DNA of 64,000 bases from Paracidovorax wautersii (GCF_031453675.1 NZ_JAVIZX010000001.1:4238001-4302000); one strand, 5' to 3'; counted from the stretch's first letter, positions 1 to 8,540 are shown. Numbers and translations: made by a program. Notes: generated by a model not told the origin, from the sequence alone.

Positions 1-432
1 GCGCCGGGCTCGGGCACGCCGCTGCACGCCATCGAGCCGGCGCCGGAGGCGGCAGCGGCGGGCAGCGGTGCGGCGCCCTTGCCGGTGCTGGCCTATGGCG
101 AGGCCTCGGGCCTGGGCCGCATCATGCGGGCCCGCATGCGCGGGGTGTTCGGCGACGGCACAGGCTCGGCCATTGCGCAGGGCGTGTCGGTGGTGTTCAC
201 CGCGCACCACGCCGCGCTGCTCAAGACCATGGCGCTGGAGGGCCGCGGCGTCGCCTGGCTGCCGCAGAGCCTGATCGCCGACGAACTGCGCACGGGCACG
301 CTGCTGCCCGCAGGCGACACGGCCTGGAACGTGCCGGTGGACATCCGCCTGTACCGCCAGCGCGCCGAGATGGCACCGGCGGCCGAGGCGCTGTGGACGC
401 TGGCGGCCGGGGCGGCTGCGCCGCGCGGTTGA
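1..432 (+). CDS. LysR-family regulator, C-terminal part (5' end outside window)
   Basis: The frame is open from the first base and gives 143 codons before TGA at 430-432. The visible protein is the distal half of a LysR-type effector-binding domain: an inter-strand helix near the AYGEASGLGR segment, then the typical closing region VVFTAHHAALLKTMALEG and GVAWLPQSLI, followed by a short acidic/hydrophobic tail. The DNA-binding domain lies to the left of the window, so neither the regulated genes nor the ligand can be inferred. An Ala/Gly/Pro-rich stretch at about residues 1-25 looks like a loop insertion in the effector domain. The family call is fairly sure; nothing more specific is supported. 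Confidence 0.8.
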   Translation, partial: APGSGTPLHAIEPAPEAAAAGSGAAPLPVLAYGEASGLGRIMRARMRGVFGDGTGSAIAQGVSVVFTAHHAALLKTMALEGRGVAWLPQSLIADELRTGTLLPAGDTAWNVPVDIRLYRQRAEMAPAAEALWTLAAGAAAPRG

Positions 433-448
433 CGGCGCGGCTGGACGA

Positions 449-513
449 TTTCAATCCAAATAGGCCTGCAGCCCTTTATCCATAAGCGCAAGCAGCTATT
501 ATTTAAATAGCAA
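449..513 (+). repeat. Dispersed intergenic repeat, copy A
   Basis: A 65-bp element between the LysR fragment and the sensor kinase. It begins TTTCAATCC, continues with a GGCCTGCAGCCC-like part, ATAAGCGCA, and ends in the T/A-rich core AGCTATT-ATTTAAATAGC. The copy at 8603-8672 matches it along almost its whole length in the same orientation, which defines the element. Nothing else is recognisable in 433-714, apart from the promoter expected for the sensor gene. Confidence 0.7.
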
Positions 514-714
514 ACAGAGAGCAGGGTCCGAGCTGCCCTGCGCGAGCGTCAGAACCCGTAGCTGGCGGAGATCCACAGCCGGCGCCCTTCCTGGCTGTGG
601 ATGGCGCGGTTGCCGTAGCGCACCGGCGGCGTCTGGCCGTGCACGGCGTAGCCAAGGATGCCAGCGGCCCATAATCCGGCGCACGCCATCCGTCCCTCCC
701 ACCCCACGCACCCC

Positions 715-2352
715 ATGTACCGCGCCCGCCTCTCCCTCGCGTTCGCCGCGCTCGTCGCACTGGTCGTCATCCAGGCCGCCCTGGTGCACTGGGGCGTGCA
801 GCGCGTGAACGACTACACCCAGCACAGCCGGCTGGCGAGCGACATCCTCACCGAGCTGCTCGACCTGTCCTCCGCCAAGCAGCGGCTGCGCGTATGGGCC
901 ACCCAGCAGCTGATGAATGCCGAGGCCGAGCCGCAGGTGCGCACGCGCCTGCTGGAGCAGATGCACGCCAACGCCCACGCGCTGACCGAGCTGGCGCGGC
1001 GCGACATGGCGCTGTGGACGCAGATCGCCACGCGCGACGGCATGTCGCTGCCGCAGGAGGTGCCGCAGCTGGTCACCGTGACCGAGCTGCTGGACGAGAA
1101 CATCCAGGCCGTGGAAGCACGCCTGGCCCAGCTGCAGCCCCTGCAGCCGGATGCGGACTTCGCCGCGGTGTTCGCCGAACTCAACGCCACCTTCGACATG
1201 GCCCGCGGGCGCGACCTGCGCGAGCTGATCAATGGCGCCATCGACCGGCAGCGCGCCGCCGTGCCGCTGGCCCGGGCGAATACCGAGCGCGGCCTGGAAG
1301 AGCTGCGCCAGCGCGCCATCGCCATGGTGCTGATCACCCTGGCCGTGGCCACTGCGCTGGCGCTGCACCTCAACCGCCGGCTGCAGCGCCCGCTGCAGGG
1401 CCTGCTGCAGGGCACGCGCGCCCTGCAGGCCGGCGAGCTCAACCACCGCGTGCCGCTGGCCGGCACGCACGACGAATTCGACCGCGTGGCCCAGCACTTC
1501 AACGCCATGGCGGCCGAGCTGCAGCAGCACCGCGCACGTGCCGACGCCGCGCGCCGCGACCTGGAAGACGCCGTGGCCGCCCGCACGCGTGAGCTGAGCG
1601 CGGCGCACGATGCGCTGCAAAGCGCCGACCTGCGCCGCCGCCAGCTGTTCGCCGACCTGGGCCACGAGCTGCGCACACCGGCCACCGCCATCCGCGGCGA
1701 GGCCGAGATCGCCTTGCGCGGCGGCGACCGGCCGGCCGACGACTACCGCCAGACGCTGCGGCGCATCGTGGGCGGCGTGGACCAGCTCACGCAGGTGATC
1801 CGCGACCTGCTGCTGGTGGCCAAGGCCGAGGCCGACCGCCTGGTGATGCAGCCCCGCAGCGTGGCGCTGGCGCCGTTGCTGGCCGACGCGGCCGAGCAGG
1901 CCGGTGCGCTGGGAGCCGAGCGGGGCGTGCAGATCGAGAACCGGTGCGCCCCCGGCACGGCGGCACCGCAGGGCGCGGCAGCCGTGGTGCACGCCGACCC
2001 CGACCGCCTGCGGCAGGCGCTCATGATCGTGCTGGACAACGCCGTGCGCTATTCCACCGCGGGCGGCACCGTGCAGCTGGCCTGCCGGTGCGAGGGCGAC
2101 AGCGTGGAGATCACGGTGACGGACCACGGCATCGGCATCGATGCGGACGACGTGCCGCGCGTGTTCGAGCGCTTCGTGCGCGGCCAGCGCGCGCGCGCGC
2201 ACCGCGCGGACGGCACGGGCATCGGCCTGTCGATCGCGCAGGCCATCGTGGAGGCGCACCATGGCCGCATCGCCATCGCCCGCACGGCCCCCGGCGAGGG
2301 CACGCAGGTGTCGCTGACGCTGCCCCTCGCCACCGAAGGAGACAGGGCATGA
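715..2352 (+). CDS. Two-component sensor histidine kinase
   Basis: Inner-membrane sensor kinase that phosphorylates the regulator encoded directly after it. The ATG at 715 is preferred over one 57 bases upstream because it puts the first membrane helix (about residues 4-25) at the N terminus. About 170 periplasmic residues follow, then a second helix at about 200-219 and a HAMP linker. The HisKA phosphoacceptor is H317 in GHELRTP. The ATPase domain has the N-box LDNA at 440-443, the G1 box DHGIG at 470-474 and the G2 box GTG at 500-502. The stop overlaps the regulator start (ATGA), so the two are translationally coupled. The periplasmic domain is mostly helical and has no family I recognise, so the stimulus is unknown. 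Confidence 0.93.
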   Translation: MYRARLSLAFAALVALVVIQAALVHWGVQRVNDYTQHSRLASDILTELLDLSSAKQRLRVWATQQLMNAEAEPQVRTRLLEQMHANAHALTELARRDMALWTQIATRDGMSLPQEVPQLVTVTELLDENIQAVEARLAQLQPLQPDADFAAVFAELNATFDMARGRDLRELINGAIDRQRAAVPLARANTERGLEELRQRAIAMVLITLAVATALALHLNRRLQRPLQGLLQGTRALQAGELNHRVPLAGTHDEFDRVAQHFNAMAAELQQHRARADAARRDLEDAVAARTRELSAAHDALQSADLRRRQLFADLGHELRTPATAIRGEAEIALRGGDRPADDYRQTLRRIVGGVDQLTQVIRDLLLVAKAEADRLVMQPRSVALAPLLADAAEQAGALGAERGVQIENRCAPGTAAPQGAAAVVHADPDRLRQALMIVLDNAVRYSTAGGTVQLACRCEGDSVEITVTDHGIGIDADDVPRVFERFVRGQRARAHRADGTGIGLSIAQAIVEAHHGRIAIARTAPGEGTQVSLTLPLATEGDRA

Positions 2353-3032
2353 ACATCCTGGTGGTGGAAGACGATGCACGGGTGGCGGACTTCCTGACCC
2401 GCGGGCTGCGGGCGGAGGGCTACACGGTGGAGCTGGCCCGTACCGGGCCGGAAGGCCTGGCGCTGGCGCGCGCCGCAGACTCGGGCGTGCTGGTGCTGGA
2501 CCTGATGCTGCCCGGCCTGAACGGCCTGGAGCTGTGCCAGACGCTGCGCGCCGAGGGCTGCCAGCTGCCGGTGCTGATGCTCAGCGCACTCAACGAGACC
2601 GAGGACAAGGTCAACGGCCTGCGCCTGGGCGCTGACGACTACCTGACCAAGCCCTTCGTGTTCGACGAACTGCTGGCCCGCATCGAGGCGCTGCTGCGCC
2701 GCGGCCGCGAGCAGCGCCCGCGCGCCACCACGCTGCAGGTGGCCGACCTGGTGCTCGACCGCGAACGCATGCAGGCCAGCCGCGCCGGGCAACCCATCGC
2801 GCTCACCGCGAAGGAGCTGGCCTTCCTGGAACTGCTGATGAGCGCGCCGGGCCGTGTCTACAGCCGCGAGCGCATCCTGTCGAACGTGTGGGGCACCAAC
2901 GAGGACCCGCTGACCAACGTGGTCGATGTGTATGTGCGCCGCCTGCGCGCCAAGATCGACGAAGGCCACGCCGTGGCGCTGCTCAAGACGGTGCGCGGCT
3001 TCGGCTACCGGCTCGACGACCAGCCCGACTAA
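2349..3032 (+). CDS. OmpR/PhoB-family response regulator
   Basis: A 227-residue regulator with a receiver domain (residues 1-118) and a C-terminal winged helix (about 128-222). The acidic pocket is E7/D8, the phosphoacceptor is D51 in VLDLMLPG, and the conserved lysine is K101 in LTKPF. The recognition region LTNVVDVYVRRLRAKID and the wing GFGYRL are standard for the family. It starts inside the stop codon of the sensor gene. Four TTCAT-like repeats spaced 11 bp apart lie just downstream (3092-3129), which is the binding geometry used by this family. The next gene, at 3260, is therefore a likely target. Confidence 0.94.
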   Translation: MNILVVEDDARVADFLTRGLRAEGYTVELARTGPEGLALARAADSGVLVLDLMLPGLNGLELCQTLRAEGCQLPVLMLSALNETEDKVNGLRLGADDYLTKPFVFDELLARIEALLRRGREQRPRATTLQVADLVLDRERMQASRAGQPIALTAKELAFLELLMSAPGRVYSRERILSNVWGTNEDPLTNVVDVYVRRLRAKIDEGHAVALLKTVRGFGYRLDDQPD

Positions 3033-3091
3033 GGCGGCGAAACGGCCCCGCTCCAGCTCGGCCATCCGCCGCTGCGCGGCGTGCTGCCGCG

Positions 3092-3129
3092 TTCATCCGC
3101 CGTTCATTTTTCCGTCATGCGGCCTTCAT
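3092..3129 (+). promoter_or_regulatory. Direct-repeat operator, probably for the adjacent response regulator
   Basis: TTCAT at 3092, TTCAT at 3103, GTCAT at 3114 and TTCAT at 3125 are spaced exactly 11 bp apart. A further TTCAT lies at 3148. OmpR-family regulators bind direct repeats with one-turn spacing, so this array between the regulator gene and the secreted-protein gene is a natural operator. Assignment to this regulator is an inference from position and geometry. Confidence 0.5.
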
Positions 3130-3259
3130 GCCACGCGCAGGTTCGCGTTCATGCGCGCCCCGAAGAATAGGTTCTGCAACGCCACCGCGGTGCAGCGCCA
3201 GCCCCCCCCGGGCCGGCGCGTTCTCAAAACCTACTGCTACACAAAGGGACGCACACACC

Positions 3260-3763
3260 ATGAAGCTGCTTCGACTCTCTCTCTCGGCCGCAGCCCTGAC
3301 CACGCTCGCCGCCACGGCACCGGCCTTCGCGCAGGGCGCACAGCCCGCCGCCGCCAGCACCGCCGCGCCGGCCTGCGCACCGATCACCGACACGCAGGTC
3401 CGCGGCCTGTTCGACCGCTGGAACGCTTCGCTGCGCACGCTGGACCCGGACAAGGTCACCGCCAACTACGCACCGGACGGCGTGCTGCTGCCCACCGTGT
3501 CGAACAAGCCGCGCACCACGCCGCTCGAAATCCGCGACTACTTCGTGAAGTTCCTGCAGGCCGAGCCGGTGGGCAAGATCGACAACCGCGTCATCCGCAT
3601 CGGCTGCAACGTGGCGCAGGACGTGGGTACCTACACCTTCACGTTCAAGGACGGCAAGAGCGTGAACGCCCGCTACACCTATGTGTACGAGCACGTGAAC
3701 GGCCAGTGGCTCATCGCCCACCACCATTCGTCGGCCATGCCGGAAGTGGCGGCGGCCAAGTAA
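3260..3763 (+). CDS. Secreted SgcJ/EcaC-like (NTF2-fold) protein
   Basis: A 167-residue protein with a clear Sec signal peptide (MKLLRLSLSAAALTTLAATA, cleavage near APAFA/Q at about residue 25). The mature part resembles the SgcJ/EcaC, DUF4440-like branch of the NTF2/SnoaL fold: a helix with FDRWNASL, the NYAPDGVLLP strand segment, a middle DYFVKF helix, and the closing YTYVYE and WLIAHHHSS strands. Such proteins form small cone-shaped ligand pockets and have no uniform reaction. It is likely periplasmic. It follows the sensor/regulator pair with the 11-bp repeat array in its upstream region, which suggests control by that pair. The start is chosen because it begins the signal peptide. Confidence 0.85.
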   Translation: MKLLRLSLSAAALTTLAATAPAFAQGAQPAAASTAAPACAPITDTQVRGLFDRWNASLRTLDPDKVTANYAPDGVLLPTVSNKPRTTPLEIRDYFVKFLQAEPVGKIDNRVIRIGCNVAQDVGTYTFTFKDGKSVNARYTYVYEHVNGQWLIAHHHSSAMPEVAAAK

Positions 3764-3884
3764 GCCGCAGCCCTGCGCGGGGCGACGGGCAACATCGCCG
3801 GCATGCCCTGCGCAGCCGCTCTGCCCGGCCGGTGCTTCGCCTGCCGGGCTGCACCGTCGCCGCCGCCATGGAGCGTCGTCGGGC

Positions 3885-5306
3885 TCAGTACACGTCGCGG
3901 CGGTAGCGCCCGCTGCGCACCAGGGCTTCCAGCCGCTCGGCGCCCAGCACCTCCTGCAGGGCGGCATCCACCCCCTGCGCCATGCCCTGCAGGCTGCCGC
4001 ACACATACACCGCGGCCCCCTCTTCTACCCAGGCGCGCAGCGTGCCCGCCGCCTGGACAAGCACGTCCTGTACATACCCGCGCCCGCCGCCATCGCGTGA
4101 GAACGCCAGGTCCAGCCGCTGCAGCGTGCCGCCGGCCTGCCAGGCCTCGATCTCTTCACGGTACAGAAAGTCGCAGGCACGCTGGCGTTCACCGAACACC
4201 AGCCAGTGCGGCGCCGTGCTGCCGGCCGCGCTGCGCGCGCGCAGGTGGCTGCGCAGGCCGGCGATGCCCGTGCCGTTGCCGATCAGGATCAGCGGCCGGC
4301 CGGCGTTGCCCTGCAGGCGGAAGTTGCCGTGGGGCCGCAGGCGCAGCTCCACGGTATCGCCCAGCGCCAGGCCGGCGCACAGCCAGCCCGAGGCCACGCC
4401 CGGCCTGCCGTCGTCCCGCACGCTCTGGCGTACGGTCAGGTGCACGCGGCCATCGGCCGGTGCCGAGGCGATGGAATAGTCGCGCGGATGGGCCGGATCG
4501 GCCGGCACGCGCACCTGCACCAGATCGCCCGACTCCCAGGCCGTTGCATCCGGCGGCAACGGCCCGGCCGGCTCGAATTCGAGGTGCACCACCGCCCCGC
4601 CCTGGCTGCCCGGGTTGAGGTGCCGGCGCGCCACCAGCCGCCACGGCGAGAACGCGGGGGACTGCCAGGACGGGCCGGCCATCGTGTCGAGCGCGGCCAC
4701 GTGGCCCAGCTGGTGCTGCCAGGACTGCAGCGCCGCGGTGTCGCCGTTGTCCATCTCCACCCGTTCGAACAGCGGCGTGGCGCCCTGGGCGGCGAGCCAC
4801 GCATCCAGCTGGCGGCCGAAGCCGCAGAAATGCGTGTACTGCCGGTCGCCCAGCGCGAGCACGCCGTAGCGCAGCTGAGGGAGCACATCAGGCGCGGCGC
4901 GGCGTTGTGCGCCCATCACCGCATCCTGGAACAGGCCGGCGTTGTCGGGCGCATCGCCTTCGCCGTAGGTGCTGACGATGAACAGCGCCCGCTGCGCGGC
5001 GGCGAGGGCGGTGGCATCCACGGCGTCCAGCGGGCACAGCCGCACGGGCTCGCCAGCGGCGTGCAGCAGCCGCGCGGTTTCACGGGCCAGCGCCTCGGCC
5101 TGGCCGGTCTGGCTGGCGTAGGCCACCAGCAGCGGCACGGCACCCTCGCGCGCCGCGGCCAGCGAAGCCGCCTCTTGCCGGGCGCAGCGCGCGCGCCGGC
5201 GCTCGCGCCAGGCGATGGAGCCGCACATCAGCGCGTACAGCGCCACGGCCGCCAGGGCGGCATACCACCGCAGCGCCGGAACGGCCAGCCCGAACACGGC
5301 GGTCAT
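3885..5306 (-). CDS. Membrane-anchored flavodoxin/FNR-type flavoreductase
   Basis: A 473-residue diflavin reductase like the flavoprotein subunit of sulfite reductase. It has an N-terminal membrane anchor (about residues 10-33) and an FMN-binding flavodoxin domain with SQTG at 65-68, STYGEGDAPDN near 112-122 and ALGDRQYTHF at about 151-160. A ferredoxin-reductase part follows, with FAD motif RDYSIAS at 275-281, nucleotide motif GNGTGIAG at 343-350 and a late YVCG motif. It passes electrons from NADPH through FAD to FMN on the cytoplasmic face. It is the last gene of the iron-linked operon and its ATG overlaps the stop of apbE (ATGA). The upstream ATG at 5342 lies inside apbE and is less likely. 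Electron delivery to a PepSY or flavinylated partner is inferred from context. Confidence 0.88.
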   Translation of the reverse strand: MTAVFGLAVPALRWYAALAAVALYALMCGSIAWRERRRARCARQEAASLAAAREGAVPLLVAYASQTGQAEALARETARLLHAAGEPVRLCPLDAVDATALAAAQRALFIVSTYGEGDAPDNAGLFQDAVMGAQRRAAPDVLPQLRYGVLALGDRQYTHFCGFGRQLDAWLAAQGATPLFERVEMDNGDTAALQSWQHQLGHVAALDTMAGPSWQSPAFSPWRLVARRHLNPGSQGGAVVHLEFEPAGPLPPDATAWESGDLVQVRVPADPAHPRDYSIASAPADGRVHLTVRQSVRDDGRPGVASGWLCAGLALGDTVELRLRPHGNFRLQGNAGRPLILIGNGTGIAGLRSHLRARSAAGSTAPHWLVFGERQRACDFLYREEIEAWQAGGTLQRLDLAFSRDGGGRGYVQDVLVQAAGTLRAWVEEGAAVYVCGSLQGMAQGVDAALQEVLGAERLEALVRSGRYRRDVY

Positions 5307-6394
5307 GCCACCAGCGCGTCGAAGGCGGGCGTGGACGCCCACGCCATGCCGTGCGGCGTGCGCTCTCCCAGCAGCAGGGCCAGCCCGTGCTGCTGCGCAA
5401 AGACGAGACCGTCAGCCGGGCCCAGCACGGTGATGACGGTCGCCAGTGCATCCGCGTGCATGCATTCGGCATGCAGCACGGTGACGCTGGCGAGCGCATG
5501 CTGCACCGGCTCGCCCGTGCGCGGATCGAGCGTGTGCGGGTAGCGGCGGCCGCCCTGCTCGAAGGCGTGCCAGCGGTCGCCCGAGGTGGCGATGGCCCCG
5601 CCCCGCAGCGCCAACGCCCGTGGGGCGGAGGCCGGGGACTGCGCCGCCTCCGCCACGGCCACGCGCCAGGGCGTGCCGTCGGGCCGCTGCCCGCTGGCGC
5701 GCAGCTCGCCGCCCACCTCGACGAGCGTGTCGCTGAACCCCAGCGATTGCAGGCGCTGCACCACCAGGTCGACCGCGAAGCCCTTGGCGATGCCGCTCAG
5801 GTCGAGGCGCAGACCGCCTGGCTGCAACGCCGTGCGGCGGCCGGCATCGAGTGCGAGGCGGCCAAAGCCCACCTGCGCGCGCGCCTGGGCCAGGTGCCCC
5901 TCTGTGGGTACGTGCGGCGTGCCATGGGGGCCGAAGCCCCACGCATCGACCAGCGGGCCGATGGTCGGGTCCCACGCGCCGCCGCTGGCCTGCGCCCAGT
6001 GGCAGGCGGCCTGCAGCACCTGGAAGAACTCCGGCGACAGCACGTGCCGGCTGCCCGGCGCAGCGCGGTTGAAGCGCGAGAGCTCGGAGCCGGGCGCCCA
6101 GTGGCTCATCTGCGCCACCACGCGGGCCAGCGCGTCCTCGATGGCAGCGCGCACGGGTGCCAGAGGCTGGAAGGCCGGGTTGGCCAGCCGCACGCTCCAG
6201 GTGGTGCCCATGGTCTCGCCCGCCAGCGTCTGCAGCGCAGCCGGGTCGCCGCGGCGCGGCGCGGCCGGCACGGTGGCCGCACCGCCCTGGGCAAAGGACG
6301 CACCGGCGGCCGGCCGGAGCGCCAACGGCGGCGCGGTCAGCGCAGGGGCATAGCGCACGGGCACGGCGCTGGCGCCCCGCGCATGGGCGGGCAC
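5303..6394 (-). CDS. apbE: ApbE-family FAD:protein FMN transferase
   Basis: Covalently attaches FMN to a threonine of exported redox proteins, using FAD and Mg2+. The protein has the family motifs ETMGTTWSV near the start, SELSRFN, GLRLDLSGIAKGFAVD, VEVGGELRASG and HTLDPRTGEPV. The frame is open a long way upstream with no ATG. I place the start at GTG 6394, just inside the end of the DUF4198 gene; another GTG about 13 codons on is also possible, and the N-terminal 50 residues are uncertain. No lipobox is visible, so export is unclear. The plausible substrate is the DUF2271 protein two genes upstream in the same operon, which carries a DGVTGAT motif. Confidence 0.85.
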   Translation of the reverse strand: MPAHARGASAVPVRYAPALTAPPLALRPAAGASFAQGGAATVPAAPRRGDPAALQTLAGETMGTTWSVRLANPAFQPLAPVRAAIEDALARVVAQMSHWAPGSELSRFNRAAPGSRHVLSPEFFQVLQAACHWAQASGGAWDPTIGPLVDAWGFGPHGTPHVPTEGHLAQARAQVGFGRLALDAGRRTALQPGGLRLDLSGIAKGFAVDLVVQRLQSLGFSDTLVEVGGELRASGQRPDGTPWRVAVAEAAQSPASAPRALALRGGAIATSGDRWHAFEQGGRRYPHTLDPRTGEPVQHALASVTVLHAECMHADALATVITVLGPADGLVFAQQHGLALLLGERTPHGMAWASTPAFDALVA

Positions 6395-6399
6395 AAAGC

Positions 6400-7203
6400 T
6401 CAGGGCAGCACCTCGAACGTGCCCACGTACGACAGGCGGCGCTCCCGGGCCTGCGGCAGCGAGGTCTTGGCGTCCGACGCGTCGGCGTCCACCCAGTACA
6501 TGCCGGCGGCGGGCCAGGTCACGCTGAACTCGCCCTTGGCATCGGTGGTGGCCTTGATCTCTTCCTTGTGGTCGCGGTAGCGGGTGGCGCCGGGCACCAG
6601 CACCACCTCCAGGCCGGGCGCGGGCTGGCCGTCCACGTGGAAGGCGAAGGTGGCCTTGTCGCCCTTGACCAGATCGTTCGGGTGCGTGACGGCCACCAGT
6701 TCCAGCCCCTTGCCGGTGGGCTTGACGGGGCTGGGCTTGCCCACGGTGACGAAGGTTTCGATGCGGCCCACCGACTGCGTGACCTTCAGGTCCTGCGCAT
6801 CGCTCGGCACTTCCGCAGCGAACTTCTCGGCCGTGCCGCGCCAGCGCTTGGCTTGGCCGGCCCGGTCCTTGTAGGTGGCGAACAGGCCATTGCTGACCAC
6901 GGCCAGCTGGTAGGTGCCGGTCTGCGTCAGGTTCAGGTCGAACACGCTGCGCAGCTTGCCCTTGTGGGCGTTTTCGGGCGCCACGGCGGCGCCGTTCGGC
7001 GCGGTGACGACGAGGTTGTCGAGCCCCAGCGGGAAGTGGTTGAAATAGAACAGGTCGTTGGACACCGCCGCATCGACGGTGATCCATTCGGCCTTGGACA
7101 GCACGGTGGACGACGGCAGCAACCACACGTTGTGGGCCTGGGCCGTGCCGAGGGCGCCGCAGAGCACGGCGAGGCAGGTGGCGATACGGGTCTTGAAATG
7201 CAT
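6400..7203 (-). CDS. DUF4198 periplasmic protein
   Basis: A 267-residue exported protein with a Sec signal peptide ending near TAQA/H at residue 23. The mature N terminus begins HNVWLLPS, the usual beginning of DUF4198 proteins, where a histidine follows the cleavage site. The C-terminal half has the Ig-like KGDKATFAFHVDGQP and TTDAKGEFSVTWPAAGMYWV segments. DUF4198 proteins are often encoded with nickel, cobalt or iron uptake systems and are thought to bind metals or act in periplasmic handling. It lies between the DUF2271 and apbE genes on one transcript. Its biochemical role is not established. Confidence 0.85.
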   Translation of the reverse strand: MHFKTRIATCLAVLCGALGTAQAHNVWLLPSSTVLSKAEWITVDAAVSNDLFYFNHFPLGLDNLVVTAPNGAAVAPENAHKGKLRSVFDLNLTQTGTYQLAVVSNGLFATYKDRAGQAKRWRGTAEKFAAEVPSDAQDLKVTQSVGRIETFVTVGKPSPVKPTGKGLELVAVTHPNDLVKGDKATFAFHVDGQPAPGLEVVLVPGATRYRDHKEEIKATTDAKGEFSVTWPAAGMYWVDADASDAKTSLPQARERRLSYVGTFEVLP

Positions 7204-7251
7204 GGAGGGTCTCCTGGAGGAAGGCGAGGGAACGGGAGGCAGGTGGATGCG

Positions 7252-7791
7252 TCAGGGCTTGAGGTCGAGCGTGACCTCGCCCAGCTCGCTGTGGCCCTTG
7301 GCCCGCAGCTGCTCGCCCTTGGCAGCCGGCCAGGAAAACGGAATCGTCACCAGCTCCCGGCCGCCCACCTCGCGCGCGGCCTCCACCACCAGCTTGTAGT
7401 GGCCGGCTGGCAGTTGGGCGAAGGGGTTGGTGCCTTCGGTGAACTGCACCTGGTGCCGGCCCGCGGGCCGCGTGGCACCCGTCACGCCGTCGATGGGCAA
7501 CGCCAGCTCGCGCCCCGTGCGGCGCCACCACTGGCGCATGTCCTTGAGCCACTTGGCGCCCTCGTCGTTCTTGAGCTTCACGTCGTACCAGACGGCGAGC
7601 GTGCTGGCGACGGTGGCGTCGGCGCGTTCGACCCAGATCGCCACGTAGGGGCGGTGGTATTCGGCCACGTCCAGGCGGGGAATCTCCACGCCCACACCCA
7701 GGCCCGCGGCAAAGGCCGGCGCGCCCAGGCAGGCGCCCAGCGCCACGGTGGTGCGCAGCGCCATGGGCTGCTGCATCGGTGCATGCTTCAT
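7252..7791 (-). CDS. DUF2271 protein with ApbE flavinylation motif
   Basis: A 179-residue exported protein with a signal peptide ending near APAFA/AG (about residue 29). The DUF2271 body shows the EYHRPYVAIWVE and VWYD strands, KWLKDMRQWWRRTG, and the closing ELVTIPFSW. Residues 101-107 read DGVTGAT, a match to the Dxx(S/T)GA(T/S) signature on which ApbE places FMN; T107 would be the attachment residue. With apbE and a membrane flavoreductase in the same operon, this protein is most simply read as a periplasmic flavin carrier. The domain is known mainly from such clusters. Flavinylation here is an inference from the motif and neighbourhood. Confidence 0.85.
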   Translation of the reverse strand: MKHAPMQQPMALRTTVALGACLGAPAFAAGLGVGVEIPRLDVAEYHRPYVAIWVERADATVASTLAVWYDVKLKNDEGAKWLKDMRQWWRRTGRELALPIDGVTGATRPAGRHQVQFTEGTNPFAQLPAGHYKLVVEAAREVGGRELVTIPFSWPAAKGEQLRAKGHSELGEVTLDLKP

Positions 7792-7809
7792 TGGTCGTCT
7801 TTCTTCGGT

Positions 7810-8439
7810 TCAGTGGATCAACAGGAGCGCCAGCAGCAACGGCACGACCAGCCCCGCGCCCACCATGGGCCAGGTGAAGGGCCGGTTGCCCGCATGCATC
7901 TTCAGAATGAACAGCCCGGTGAGGCAGAACACCAGGCAGGCGGCGGCAAAGAGGTCGATGAACCAGCTCCATGCGGCGCCGGTGTGGCGGCCCTTGTGCA
8001 GGTCGTTGAAGTAGGAGATCCAGCCCCGGTCGGTGCGCTCGTACTCGGCCGCGCCGTCGGCCAGGCCCACGCGCAGCCAGGCATCCCCGCCCGGGCGCGG
8101 CAGCGAGAGGTACACCTCGTCGGCCGACCATTCGGCGTCGCGCCCGGCCGTGTCGATCTGCCATTGCGCCTGGGCCCACTGCTGCAGCGCCGCGGGCAGC
8201 GGCGCGCGATCCCGGCCCGCGGGCGGCTGCGCGTCGGCCAGCACCGGCGCAGGCACGGTGGCCTGCAGGCTGGTGACGCGCGGCTTGGCCTCGATCTGCC
8301 CCGCGTGGTTGAGGGTGAAGCCGGTCACCGCGAAGAGCAGCATGCCGACGAGGCACAGCGCGGAGCTGACCCAGTGCCATTCGTGCAGGATCTTGAGCCA
8401 ATACGATCGGCGGCGGGCGTCGGGGGAGGAAGGGGGCAT
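7810..8439 (-). CDS. PepSY-associated inner-membrane protein
   Basis: A 209-residue membrane protein and first gene of the operon. The N terminus RRSYWLKILHEWHWVSSALCL enters a first membrane helix (about 22-42). A periplasmic domain of about 100 residues follows, ending in YFNDLHKGRHTG, then two more helices (about 160-180 and 187-208). This is the short PepSY-TM layout, in which His residues of HEWHW and LHKGRH are placed as possible haem or metal ligands. Related proteins accompany ferric-siderophore reduction. The Fur-box-like site lies about 85 bp upstream. A role in moving electrons across the membrane to iron complexes is inferred from the cluster. Confidence 0.8.
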   Translation of the reverse strand: MPPSSPDARRRSYWLKILHEWHWVSSALCLVGMLLFAVTGFTLNHAGQIEAKPRVTSLQATVPAPVLADAQPPAGRDRAPLPAALQQWAQAQWQIDTAGRDAEWSADEVYLSLPRPGGDAWLRVGLADGAAEYERTDRGWISYFNDLHKGRHTGAAWSWFIDLFAAACLVFCLTGLFILKMHAGNRPFTWPMVGAGLVVPLLLALLLIH

Positions 8440-8521
8440 GCGGGCGCACCAATGCTGGAATCACGGCGGGACGCGCAGCGGGCGGGCCACTGGCGAAGCG
8501 CGGATTCTAGTGCGCCTAAAT

Positions 8522-8540
8522 AATAATGAATTGCATTTAC
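8522..8540 (-). promoter_or_regulatory. Fur-box-like operator of the PepSY-DUF2271-DUF4198-apbE operon
   Basis: On the minus strand this reads GTAAATGCAATTCATTATT, which matches 13 of 19 positions of the classical Fur box GATAATGATAATCATTATC by eye. The A/T-rich block is isolated in GC-rich surroundings and sits directly upstream of the PepSY gene. It implies repression of the operon when iron is plentiful. Confidence 0.55.

Noticed and set aside
499-2379. A 626-codon frame antisense to the sensor kinase
   Set aside because: It is a GC-rich shadow frame: it has no domain, is rich in Arg/His/Gly/Gln, and the plus-strand kinase explains the region completely.
5303-8464. One 1053-codon minus-strand frame across five genes
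   Set aside because: Only its last third is apbE; the rest is out-of-frame translation over genes with clear domains and signal peptides.
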